64,000 nt of DNA from Streptomyces sp. NBC_01775 (lineage in GTDB: Bacteria > Actinomycetota > Actinomycetes > Streptomycetales > Streptomycetaceae), in assembly GCF_035917675.1 (NCBI RefSeq), contig NZ_CP109104.1, positions 7,254,001 to 7,318,000 of the forward strand, read 5' to 3'. A program made the position numbers and the translations under genes. This document shows, piece after piece, positions 7,591 to 16,138 of this stretch; position 1 is the stretch's first letter, and each line of letters begins with the position of its first letter. A model generated the notes under the pieces. The model made no database searches. It was not told the origin of the DNA and was given only the letters and a program-made list of their open reading frames with translations.

Positions 7591-8490
7591 GGTGTCGCAC
7601 TCCAGCACCGTGCCGCACAGCCCGCAGCGCGCGCGGACCCGACCGCGCACCGGGACGCGGATGCGCTGCCGGCAGGTCGGACAGGAGAAGGAGACCCGCA
7701 GCGGGGAGCGGTGCTCGAAGGCGTAGATGTCGTTGCCCAGCGGCGGGGAGCCGGGGGAGAGGTGGACCTGGGCGTAGCGGCGGTCCTTGGCGTAGCGGCG
7801 GCGGCCCGCCCCGTGCGAACCGGCCAGCGGCGGGCGCTCCTCGTCACGGCCCGCCAGCTCGCTGCCCCGTACGTACGCCTCGTACGCCTGCGGACTGGTG
7901 AACCAGATCGCCGGGTCCTCACCGAAGACGCGGGCCCGCTTGGCCAGGACGTAGCCGAACTCCTCCGGGGTGAGGTAGCCCAGCTTCTGCGAGGACAGCG
8001 AGTCCTGCCGGAAGGCGTCCAGCAGCAGCCAGCCGGCGCCCAGATAGGCGGTGGCCGTGTCGGTGAGGATCTCGTTGTCCCGCGTGCCGGCGAAGGCCAG
8101 GCCGAGGCGGTGCAGATAGACGTGCATCACCTCGTGCGCGAGTGCGGCGCCGATGTCACGGCGGTGCGTCTTGAAGCGGGAGTTCAGCTCCACGAAGTAC
8201 TCGGGCCCCGCCGCCAGCTCCACGTTGGCGGCGTGGGTCATCTCGCGGAAGGTGACGATCACCCGCGCCTCGGGCAGCCGCAGGTGCCGCACCATCACGC
8301 CGGCCACGCGCTGGACGCCCAGATGCAGGTCGTCGGCGTCGGCGAACGCCACATCGCCGGGAGCCACGCTGGTGTCGAAGGTGCGGATCGTCTCCGTCGA
8401 CATCCGCCGGTACAGCGCCGTGATCGCCTCACGCACCGTCTCCAGATGCGGAAACCCCCGCTCCACGGGATCCGTCCCGGAGTCGCCCAT
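7588..8490 (-). CDS. predicted zinc metallopeptidase with C-terminal zinc ribbon
   Basis: The 300-residue protein shows a gluzincin-like active site, H119-E120-V-M-H123-V-Y-L-H, with a possible third ligand Glu140 in D-N-E-I-L-T-D-T-A-T. A zinc ribbon of two C-x-x-C knuckles (C270/C273 and C289/C292) closes the protein, suggesting binding of nucleic acid or another protein. There is no signal peptide, so it should act in the cytoplasm. ATG 8490 is chosen because upstream sequence codes for a Gly/Val low-complexity run. It is divergent from the vWA/partner gene pair across a 192-bp spacer with an inverted ACGATAAC motif, which suggests joint regulation. I do not recognise a named family; M48-like or an orphan zincin are both possible. 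Confidence 0.75.
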   Translation of the reverse strand: MGDSGTDPVERGFPHLETVREAITALYRRMSTETIRTFDTSVAPGDVAFADADDLHLGVQRVAGVMVRHLRLPEARVIVTFREMTHAANVELAAGPEYFVELNSRFKTHRRDIGAALAHEVMHVYLHRLGLAFAGTRDNEILTDTATAYLGAGWLLLDAFRQDSLSSQKLGYLTPEEFGYVLAKRARVFGEDPAIWFTSPQAYEAYVRGSELAGRDEERPPLAGSHGAGRRRYAKDRRYAQVHLSPGSPPLGNDIYAFEHRSPLRVSFSCPTCRQRIRVPVRGRVRARCGLCGTVLECDT

Positions 8491-8520
8491 GCACCCACCC
8501 CCACCCACGCGGTTACCGTC

Positions 8521-8628
8521 ACGATAACTCCGCGCTCCTCGACCCTCACGCCGCCGCCCCCGACCGGAAGAACGGGGAGGTCCGCCTGGGAAAACCGGGG
8601 GAGCCCGTGCGGGCCGCGCTGTTATCGT
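8521..8628. promoter_or_regulatory. inverted pair of ACGATAACNNCGCG motifs in the divergent spacer
   Basis: The 14-mer occurs on the + strand at 8521-8534 and on the - strand at 8615-8628. GATAAC resembles a -10 element and each copy points toward its own gene across the spacer, so the two 5' leaders would overlap by roughly 90 nt. Alternatively both copies are operator half-sites for one regulator. Confidence 0.4.
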
Positions 8629-8682
8629 CGCCGTGCCGGCCGCGGGACTCCGGCGCGACTTCCGGACCCTGCCTGTACAGCA

Positions 8683-10293
8683 ATGATTCGCAGTTCGTGC
8701 CCCCACACCCCGGCCGGCACCCCCACCACGGGGGGCGATGGGGACAGCAGCGGGGGACAAGCACCGGGGGCGGAGTTGGAGACGTACGGCGACCTCATCG
8801 CCACCGACGACGTACTGCGGTTCGTCAACGCCGCGATCACCTCCACCGGCCAGCGCGAATTCCGTACCGAGGCACACGAGCAGCGCCTGTCCCTGGACTT
8901 CCTGCACGCCTACATGCTCGGCAACTACCGGGACCTGTACGCGGCCGTCCTCGCACTGGAGATCAACGATCACAACGCCGTCCTGATCATCCGCCATCTC
9001 CTCCAGAGCGCCGCCGAGGCCACCCCCGAGCAGCGCCGCACCGAGGGGCGGCTGATCGCCCGCCGCCTGGCGGCGCTCCCGCCCCAGCGCGCGTACGGGC
9101 TCTTCCGCGCCCTGCGCCGTGCCAAGGTCAACAACCGCCGCACCCGCGCCCTCGTCCGCGACTGGCTCGCCGCCCGCCCCGACCTGGCCCTCGACGCCGT
9201 CAAATACCGCGCAGGGCTCCAGTGCGCGCTGCGCCACGCGCGGCTGTCCCCCGCCGGCATCGGCGCCGGGCGCCCCCTCGGCGACGAGCTGGGCGACTTC
9301 CTCTTCGCCTGGCGCGAGCGCCCCCACTACGCGACGCCGCTTCTGGAGACCTGGCGCAGGGCGCACTACGAGCGATCGGCGCTGTACGAGCTGCCCTACA
9401 CCGTGGCCGAGGGGTTCGCCGCCCGGCAGGAGATACCCCGTGCCGCGTTCCTGGAGCGGATCGCCCCGCGCATGACCCGGCTGGAGACCCTGCGCCTCCA
9501 GGAGTCCGCACGTGGCCACGGCGCCGAGGCCGTACGCGCCGACGCGGCCCGGCTGGCCCGGATGCCGCTCACCCGCCTCGCCTCCTACGTGCTCTCGCTG
9601 CCGGGGGAGGAGCGCACCGCCCGCCGCGCCGAACTGACGCAGATCCTGCGGAGCGCGGCCGACCGCGTCGCGGGCGCCGAGCGCGGACGCTGGGGCACGG
9701 TCGCCGCCGTCCTGGACGACAGCTTTTCCGCCGCCGGCTCCGGCCACAAGCCGCGCCGCCCCCTCGCGGTCGCGCTCGCCTGCCACCACCTGCTGGCGTC
9801 CCTGGCCACCTCCTACACCCCGCTGTGGACCTCCGGCCGAACGGACGCGCTGCTGGCGCGCCCCTACGGGCCGACCCCGCTGGGCACCCGGATCCTGGAC
9901 GCGCTGGAGACCGCGCCCGCCCGCCTGGTGATCGTCTCCGACGGCTGGGACAACGCGCCGCCGGGGCTCGCCTCGGAGGTGCTGCGCGTATGGCGCACCC
10001 GCCTCGACCCGGCACGCGCCACCCGCGTCGTGCACCTCAACCCCGTCTACGACGCCGACGACTTCGACGTACGACGGCTGGCGCCCACCGTGCCCACGGC
10101 CGGGATCAGGGACGCCGAGGACCTGCCCGCGCTCGTGGAGCTGGCGCAGTTCGCGGAGGGCGGATCGGGCCTGGCCGAGCTCCGGGCCCACCTGCACACG
10201 CGCGCCGCCCGGCTGCTGGGGGAGGGGCAGCCGCCGACGGAGGGGCGGATGCTCATGGAGGGGCGGATGCTCATGGAGGGAGAGCGGACGTGA
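8683..10293 (+). CDS. helical-repeat protein with C-terminal vWA domain (TROVE/Ro-like arrangement)
   Basis: About 536 residues. The first ~330 are alpha-helical with HEAT-like Leu/Ala/Arg periodicity. The last ~190 read as a von Willebrand A domain with the full metal-ion-dependent adhesion site: D345-D-S347-F-S349, Thr398/Thr402 in G-P-T-P-L-G-T, and D420 in I-V-S-D-G-W-D. Helical repeats followed by a MIDAS-bearing vWA domain is the layout of Ro60/TROVE RNA-binding proteins; sequence alone does not prove the relationship. The start is uncertain: ATG 8683 lacks a Shine-Dalgarno, and an in-frame TTG near 8776 follows a GGGGGCGGAG stretch. The C-terminus has a duplicated G-R-M-L-M-E unit. The stop overlaps the next gene by 4 nt. 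Confidence 0.7.
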   Translation: MIRSSCPHTPAGTPTTGGDGDSSGGQAPGAELETYGDLIATDDVLRFVNAAITSTGQREFRTEAHEQRLSLDFLHAYMLGNYRDLYAAVLALEINDHNAVLIIRHLLQSAAEATPEQRRTEGRLIARRLAALPPQRAYGLFRALRRAKVNNRRTRALVRDWLAARPDLALDAVKYRAGLQCALRHARLSPAGIGAGRPLGDELGDFLFAWRERPHYATPLLETWRRAHYERSALYELPYTVAEGFAARQEIPRAAFLERIAPRMTRLETLRLQESARGHGAEAVRADAARLARMPLTRLASYVLSLPGEERTARRAELTQILRSAADRVAGAERGRWGTVAAVLDDSFSAAGSGHKPRRPLAVALACHHLLASLATSYTPLWTSGRTDALLARPYGPTPLGTRILDALETAPARLVIVSDGWDNAPPGLASEVLRVWRTRLDPARATRVVHLNPVYDADDFDVRRLAPTVPTAGIRDAEDLPALVELAQFAEGGSGLAELRAHLHTRAARLLGEGQPPTEGRMLMEGRMLMEGERT

Positions 10294-11486
10294 GGAGCGC
10301 ACCCGATCTGACGGGCCTGGAGACCCGCCCCTCGCAGGTATGGGGCGGCGTGCGGCTCGTCCCGCTGGTACGGCGCGAGCCGATCGAGGACCTGCGCCTG
10401 CACGCTCGCGCGTACGGGCCCGGCGAAGGGGACGTGCCGGGCCCCGGGACCGTGGACCTGGGGCGCGGACACACCTACACCTCCTACATCCCGCACGGCT
10501 TCGTCGCCCACTGGACCCATGACGGCACCCCCGCCCCCGGCCGGCCGGACGCCCCGGCAGCCGCCTACGGCACCCAGCTCGCCGCCGGCCCCGAGACGCC
10601 TCCGCCCGCCGCCATGGGCGTACGCGTCCACCGGCGGCTTGCCCGGCGCGAGGCGAAGGACCGGCTGCGCTTCCTCCCGCTGCATCTCGCCCTGGAGGGC
10701 TATCTGGCCCTGCACTTCGGCGGCCCCTCGATCGTGTGGGAAGAGTGGTCGCAGCGTGCCGTGCGCCGGGGACTGTCGCCCCGCGAGGAGGAGGCGTACA
10801 CGGGAGCGCAGGTGCGCGGACTGGCCGACGCGCTGCGGGTGTTCGAGATCCACCCCGGGCAGTGCGGCGTCATGGTCTACGTCGCCGACGCGCTCGCCGC
10901 CGCCTTCGTCGTCCCCCACCCGGGCGACTACCGCGCGCTGCACCCCACGCTGCTGCTCGACCTGTACGGCGAACTCATCCACCACTACGCGACGCTGAGC
11001 GCCCCCGTGCCGGAGTTCCGGGCCCGGATCGACGGCGCGGGCATCCGCACGCTCGCCCAGCTGCGCGCGGCGGCGGCCGGGCAGGAGTCCGCGTGGGCGC
11101 GGTTCCACGACGGCACGATGGCCGCCGGACTGCTGGAGGAAGCGGCCACCTGGCAGCGGGTACAGGGGCTGGGCCGCTTCACCCTCTCCCGCTTCCTGCC
11201 GTCCTTCCGCCCCAAGCGGGAGAACCACATCGGCGAGACCATCACCGACCGGGCCGGGCGCCTGGCCTACCTCAAGACGTTCCGGCTCTCCGAGAATCAG
11301 GTCAGACGCGGCCACCTCCTCGACCAACTGGCAGCCCATGACTGGCACTTGGCCCGCACCGCCGCCGCACTCGGCACCGGCGAGGCCCAGCTCGGCATGC
11401 GACTGGAGTCGGCGGGCTTCGGCTACCTGCTCCGCCAGGACGTCCTGGACGGCTACCGCAAGCGCACCCGCGCTCCCCGCGACTGA
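10290..11486 (+). CDS. partner of the vWA protein, unknown domain plus C-terminal helix-turn-helix
   Basis: The 398-residue protein starts at a GTG overlapping the vWA stop (GTGA), so the two are co-translated and probably interact. The N-terminal ~120 residues are beta-rich (V-W-G-G-V-R-L-V-P-L-V-R-R-E-P). They remind me of the ARPP-type domains reported with bacterial RNA-damage/repair gene clusters, but that is memory, not a match I can verify. The middle is helical. Near residues 350-395 a Fis-like HTH can be read (L-A-A-H-D-W-H-L-A-R-T-A-A-A-L-G-T). Function unknown; a regulator or adaptor of the cassette is a reasonable guess. Confidence 0.6.
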   Translation: MRSAPDLTGLETRPSQVWGGVRLVPLVRREPIEDLRLHARAYGPGEGDVPGPGTVDLGRGHTYTSYIPHGFVAHWTHDGTPAPGRPDAPAAAYGTQLAAGPETPPPAAMGVRVHRRLARREAKDRLRFLPLHLALEGYLALHFGGPSIVWEEWSQRAVRRGLSPREEEAYTGAQVRGLADALRVFEIHPGQCGVMVYVADALAAAFVVPHPGDYRALHPTLLLDLYGELIHHYATLSAPVPEFRARIDGAGIRTLAQLRAAAAGQESAWARFHDGTMAAGLLEEAATWQRVQGLGRFTLSRFLPSFRPKRENHIGETITDRAGRLAYLKTFRLSENQVRRGHLLDQLAAHDWHLARTAAALGTGEAQLGMRLESAGFGYLLRQDVLDGYRKRTRAPRD

Positions 11487-11616
11487 CCGCCCGGCCCGGA
11501 TCTCGTCCCGGCCCTCGTCCCGGTCAGAGGCGGTGACCCCGGCCAGGTGATCACCGTACGCTGCTCCCCTCGACGCTTCAGGGCCGAAGCCGGCTGAACC
11601 GAGGGGAGCACGCGCG

Positions 11617-12543
11617 GTGGGCGAGCAGAAGTACCGGACCTGGATGCGGTATTTCACTCCCGGCCCCGTCCACCACCGCCTCGGCCTGGTCTGCCTGGGT
11701 GTCGGGATGCAGCACGGCGCGCTTCCCGCCGTGGGCCCGCGCACCCTCGACCACCACGTCGCCGTCGTCATCAGCGGAGGACGCGGCTGGTACATCCACC
11801 CCGACGACCCCACCGGGCGGCGGCACGAGGTGGTGGCCCCCGCGCTGCTGTGGATCACCCCCGGCGTCCCGCACCACTTCGGCGCCGACCCCGACGAGGG
11901 CTGGGACGAGAGCTTCGTCGACTTCACCGGCTCCGCCGTGACCGCCTACACCGAACTGGGCTGCGTCGAGCCCGGCCGCCCCCTCGTCCCGCTCACCGAC
12001 GCGGGCCCGGCCCGTGCCGCCGTCGCCCGCATCACCCGCGCGGCGCGGCCCGGCAACCCGCTGCTGGAGGTCGAGGCGGCAGCCGCCGTCCACGAACTCC
12101 TCGTCGCGCTGCGCCGTACGCGGGCCGACACGACGGCCGACGGCGCACCCGTCCTGGAGGCGCTGGCCCGCGACTCCTTCTTGCCGCTGTCGGTCGCCGA
12201 ACACGCGGCCCGGCACGGGATGACCGCCGCCGAACTGCGCACCGCCGTACGCCGTAGCGCCGGATGCAGCCCCAAGGACTACCTGCTCGGGATACGCCTC
12301 GGCCGCGCCAAGGAACTGCTCGCCGCGACCGACCTGCCCGTCTCCACCGTCGCCCGACGCGTCGGCTACGACGACCCGGCCTACTTCTCCCGTCTGTTCA
12401 CCCGCCGGGTGGGCACCCCGCCGATCCACTTCCGCGCCCAGCAGTCCCGCACCGTCCCCGGCGGCTACGCCCACCGCGTCCCCCACCCCGACCACCCGCC
12501 GACGATCAGCCGCCCACGATCAGCCGTCACTGACCGGGACTGA
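11617..12543 (+). CDS. AraC-family transcriptional regulator with cupin-like sensor
   Basis: The 308-residue protein has an N-terminal cupin-type ligand domain (H-H-V-A-V-V-I-S-G-G-R-G-W-Y and W-I-T-P-G-V-P-H-H-F-G). The C-terminal AraC/XylS double HTH spans about residues 185-285, with the signature S-T-V-A-R-R-V-G-Y-D-D-P-A-Y-F-S-R-L-F preceding R-R-V-G-T-P-P. GTG 11617 has GAGGGGAGC upstream. The target is not evident. Its 3' end overlaps the end of the converging SARP gene by 24 bp, so the two transcripts are antisense at their tails. No hairpin separates them. Confidence 0.92.
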   Translation: MGEQKYRTWMRYFTPGPVHHRLGLVCLGVGMQHGALPAVGPRTLDHHVAVVISGGRGWYIHPDDPTGRRHEVVAPALLWITPGVPHHFGADPDEGWDESFVDFTGSAVTAYTELGCVEPGRPLVPLTDAGPARAAVARITRAARPGNPLLEVEAAAAVHELLVALRRTRADTTADGAPVLEALARDSFLPLSVAEHAARHGMTAAELRTAVRRSAGCSPKDYLLGIRLGRAKELLAATDLPVSTVARRVGYDDPAYFSRLFTRRVGTPPIHFRAQQSRTVPGGYAHRVPHPDHPPTISRPRSAVTDRD

Positions 12544-15500
12544 CGTCCGCGCGCGGGCGAGCCCCGGCGGAAGACGGGCGAGGACGCGCGCGACATCGGC
12601 GCGCTCGGCGGCCGGCAGCGGGGCACCCACCGAGCGGCGCGCCCCGTCGGCCTCGGCCAGCAGCCGCGCCGCCTCCTGAAGGGCGCCCAGCGCCGAGTGC
12701 GCGGCGGCAAGGCCTTCCAGCGCCAGCGCGATCCCGCGCGGGTCGCCCACCCGGCGGGCCACCTCCAGCCCCTCGGTGTGGAGGGCCAGCGCCCGCCGGC
12801 CGTCGCCGCGCAGCTCGGCCACGAAGCCCAGCTCGGCCAGCAGCAGCGCCGTGCCCGGGTCGAAGTCGGCACGCCGGTGCCACTCCAGCATCCGCAGCAG
12901 ATACGGCTCGGCCGTATCCAGGTCACCCGCCCGCCGCGCCGTCAGACCCAGCCCGATCTCCGCGTGCACCTGCCCGGTGGTGTGCCCCTGCCGTACGGCC
13001 AGTGTCCGGGCCCGCTCGTGGAGTTCGGCCGCCCGCGCGTGCTCGCCGGCCAGCATTTCCATCCGCCCCAGACCCGTCAGCCACTCCGTGACCTCGGGCC
13101 ACAGCTGAAGCTCCTCGGCAGCCCGGAGCCCCTCCTGGATGAGCCCGCGCGCCCGCGCGTAGTCACCCTCGATCTCGGCGAGCGAGGACAGCGATTCGAG
13201 CGCCTGGAGCTCTCCCCACCGGTCTCCGAGCGAACGGAAGCGCTCCTGGCACCGTCGCCCCTCCCGCCCCGCGGTCGCCAAATCGCCCCGCAGCAGCGCC
13301 TGCCGGGCCCGCATGCCGAGGGCGACCCCCTCGCCCCACGGGCCCGGCGGGTCCGCCAGCACCAGCGCCGTCAGCTCCTCGCTCAGCGGCAGGTCCCCCG
13401 CGCACCACGCGGACACGGCCAGGAACAACAGCGCCTCCGCCCGCGCCCCTTCGTCGGCGAACGGTCCGGCGAGCGCCTCGCGTACGGCGTCGGAGGACCC
13501 CGAACCCTCCAGGACACCCGTCAGGAACTCGATACCCGTGCACAGCGCCCGCGCGGTGGCCCGCAGCCCCTCGGAGCCGGTCCCGGGGCCAGGGCCGGTC
13601 CCGGGGTCGGAGCCGGGGCCCTTCCCCGCGGCCGGCAGCGCCAGCGCCCCGCGCAGGGAGCACCGGGCCTCGCTCGTGCGCCCGCGCAGGAACCAGTACC
13701 ACGTCAGTGCCGTCACCAGCCGCAGAGCCTGCTCCTTGGCGCCCGCCGCCGACGCCGTCTCCAGCGCGGCCCGCAGGTTCGCCGCCTCGGCGTCCAGCGT
13801 GCCCAGACAGCGCCGCTGACCGGCGCCGCGCAACCCCGCCGCCGCACGCTCGGCGAACACGGTGAAGTGCCGCAGCTGCCGCTCCCGTACGCGCTCTTCC
13901 TCCCCGGCCGCCGCCAGCCGCTCGCGCGCGTAGGCCCCGACGGATTCCAGCAGGCGGTAGCGCCGCCCGTACGCCGTCTCGACCGGGACCACGAGCGAGC
14001 GGTCGACCAGCCGGGCCAGCACGTCCAGCACTTCGCCCTCGCCCACCCCGCCGCCGTCGGCCCCCACTCCGCCCTCGTCGGCCCCCGTGTCGGCCCCGTC
14101 GGCGCACACGGCCTCCGCCGAGGCCAGCGTGCAGCCGTCGGCGTGCACGGCCAGGCGTCGCAGGACGGTGCGCTCGGCGCCGTCCAGCAGCTCCCAGCTC
14201 CAGTCGAGCGCCGCGCGCAGGGTGCGCTGGCGCGCCGGGATGCCGCGCCGGGCGCCGCCCAGTATCCGGAAGCGGTCATCGAGCCGGGCGGCCAACTCCG
14301 CCACGCCCAGGGCACGCACCCGTGTCGCCGCCAGCTCCAGCGCCAGCGGGAGCCCGTCCAGCCGCCGGCACACCGCCAGCGCCGCTTCCGCCACGCGGTC
14401 CTTGTCCGAGCCGTCCGAGTCCCACAGGCCACCCGGCGCACCCACGCCTCCCGGCGCACCCACGCCTCCCAGCGCACCCACGCCTCCCAGCGCACCCACG
14501 CCTCCCGGCGCACCGGGCACTCCTGGATCACCCATATCACCCGTATCACCCGAGTGTGCCGGGTAATACGGATCGCTTACGGAGTACGGGCCCGCCAGAT
14601 GTGCCAGCCCCCCGCCGCCCGCCGCCGTCGCGCGGGCGGCGAACAGCCGTAGCGCGTCCCGCTCGTGCAGCGGGCCGACCGGCAGGACCGCCTCGCCGGG
14701 CAGGGCGAGCGGCTCCTGGCTGGTGACCAGCAGCCGCAGCCCGGGTGCCGTACGCAACAGCCCGGCAACCAGCGCCGCGACCTCGCCGACCACCCGCTCG
14801 CAGTTGTCCAGCACCAGCAGCGTGCGCCGCTCCCGCAGCACCTGGGCCAGCCGCTCCTCCGGCGGCGAGCCCGTCTCGTCGCGCACGCCCAGGACCCCGA
14901 GCACGGCCTCGGCCACCCGGCTGTCGTACGCGGCCAGCTCCACCAGCCACACGCCGTCGGCGAACCCCCCGCGCCGGGCTCCCTCCCGGGCCTCGCCCCC
15001 GGCGTCGTCCAGCCCCGCGGCGCGCCGTGCCACCGCCAGCGCCAGCCGGGTCTTGCCCACGCCGCCGGGTCCGGTGAGGGTCACCAGCCGCCCGTCGCCC
15101 AGCAGTTCCGCCACGGCGGCGGCCTCCCGCTCACGGCCGACCAACTCGTCCGGCGGCTCCGGCAGGTTCGTCAGCGGGCGGGCGGCCGGGACGACCGCGT
15201 CCAGTGCGGGGGCCTGCTTGAGCACCGACAGGTGCAGCGCGGCCAGTTCAGGCCCCGGGTCCACCCCCAGCTCATCCGCGAGCAGGGTGCGGATCTCCTC
15301 GTACGCGGCCAGCGCCTCGCTCTGGCGCCCCGCGCGGTACAGAGCCAGGATCCACGCGCCGCGCAGCCGCTCCCGCAGCGGATACCGGGCCACGAGCGCG
15401 GCCAGCTCCCCGGCCAGCTGCGTGTGCTCGCCCAGCGCCAGCCTGGCGTGCGCCCACTCCTCCAGCGCCGCCAGCCGCTCCTCCTCCAGCCGGGCGGCGG

Positions 15501-16053
15501 CGCCGCGCGCGAACGCCTCCGCCGCGAAGTCCGCGAACGCCTCCCCGCGCCACAGCTCCAGAGCCCGGCCGAACAGCTCGGCCCTGAGCCCCGGCTCTCC
15601 AGCGGCGCGGGCGCGCCGCGCCAGCTCCCGGAAGCGCCCGGTGTCCACGGCGTCGGGGGCGACCCGCAGCAGATAGCCGGGCGCCCGGCGGACGACGAGC
15701 GTGCGGGCCTCGCCCCGCGTACGCTCCAGGGCGCGCCGGAGCTGGGAGACCTTCGTCTGGAGCGAGTTGGCGGGGTCGGCGGGGAGCCGTTCGCCCCACA
15801 GCGCGTCGACAAGCGCGTCGTCGGGCACCACTCGCCCCTCGGCCACCAGCAGCCGCGCGAGCAGCGTGCGCACCTTCACCTCCGGCACGGACACCGGCAC
15901 CCATGCCGGCCCCGGCCCCGGCACCCACATCTGCCCCGGACCCGGCGCCGCGTCCGGCTCCTCCGGCGCTGCCACCTCCGCCGCCGTTCTGGCCGCTGCC
16001 GCATCCCCGTCGGCCCGCCACACCTCCAGCGGACCGAGCACCCCGAATCGCAT
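12520..16053 (-). CDS. large SARP/AfsR-type regulator (OmpR-type HTH, BTAD, NB-ARC, TPR)
   Basis: The 1177-residue protein has, in order, an OmpR-like winged helix (L-L-A-R-L-L-V-A-E-G-R-V-V) and a bacterial transcriptional activation domain (A-L-A-A-Y-E-E-I-R-T-L-L-A-D-E-L-G). An AfsR-like NB-ARC ATPase follows, with Walker A L-T-G-P-G-G-V-G-K-T-R and Walker B L-L-V-L-D-N-C-E. C-terminal TPR-like helices complete it. The layout is that of AfsR-type activators, which switch on secondary metabolism genes. The ATPase region carries a collagen-like G-G-V-G-A-P/L repeat insertion from an 18-bp minisatellite. An acidic/Pro-Gly insertion interrupts the HTH region near residue 30-55. ATG 16053 (M-R-F-G-V-L-G-P-L-E-V) is preferred over 16077. 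Divergent from the imine reductase-like gene, a plausible target. Confidence 0.93.
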   Translation of the reverse strand: MRFGVLGPLEVWRADGDAAAARTAAEVAAPEEPDAAPGPGQMWVPGPGPAWVPVSVPEVKVRTLLARLLVAEGRVVPDDALVDALWGERLPADPANSLQTKVSQLRRALERTRGEARTLVVRRAPGYLLRVAPDAVDTGRFRELARRARAAGEPGLRAELFGRALELWRGEAFADFAAEAFARGAAARLEEERLAALEEWAHARLALGEHTQLAGELAALVARYPLRERLRGAWILALYRAGRQSEALAAYEEIRTLLADELGVDPGPELAALHLSVLKQAPALDAVVPAARPLTNLPEPPDELVGREREAAAVAELLGDGRLVTLTGPGGVGKTRLALAVARRAAGLDDAGGEAREGARRGGFADGVWLVELAAYDSRVAEAVLGVLGVRDETGSPPEERLAQVLRERRTLLVLDNCERVVGEVAALVAGLLRTAPGLRLLVTSQEPLALPGEAVLPVGPLHERDALRLFAARATAAGGGGLAHLAGPYSVSDPYYPAHSGDTGDMGDPGVPGAPGGVGALGGVGALGGVGAPGGVGAPGGLWDSDGSDKDRVAEAALAVCRRLDGLPLALELAATRVRALGVAELAARLDDRFRILGGARRGIPARQRTLRAALDWSWELLDGAERTVLRRLAVHADGCTLASAEAVCADGADTGADEGGVGADGGGVGEGEVLDVLARLVDRSLVVPVETAYGRRYRLLESVGAYARERLAAAGEEERVRERQLRHFTVFAERAAAGLRGAGQRRCLGTLDAEAANLRAALETASAAGAKEQALRLVTALTWYWFLRGRTSEARCSLRGALALPAAGKGPGSDPGTGPGPGTGSEGLRATARALCTGIEFLTGVLEGSGSSDAVREALAGPFADEGARAEALLFLAVSAWCAGDLPLSEELTALVLADPPGPWGEGVALGMRARQALLRGDLATAGREGRRCQERFRSLGDRWGELQALESLSSLAEIEGDYARARGLIQEGLRAAEELQLWPEVTEWLTGLGRMEMLAGEHARAAELHERARTLAVRQGHTTGQVHAEIGLGLTARRAGDLDTAEPYLLRMLEWHRRADFDPGTALLLAELGFVAELRGDGRRALALHTEGLEVARRVGDPRGIALALEGLAAAHSALGALQEAARLLAEADGARRSVGAPLPAAERADVARVLARLPPGLARARTSVPVSDG
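14432..14516. repeat. 18-bp coding minisatellite inside the SARP gene
   Basis: About 4.7 tandem copies of an 18-bp unit (CCCACGCCTCCCGGCGCA and close variants) encode G-G-V-G-A-P/L on the minus strand. Unit length is a multiple of three, so copy changes keep the frame. Confidence 0.85.
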
Positions 16054-16138
16054 GCCGTCAACGGTAGCCGTGCCCACCGACAGCCCACCGTGCGCGGACC
16101 GTCAGCGTTCCGTGCGGCCCGCCCGGCACCGTACGGGC

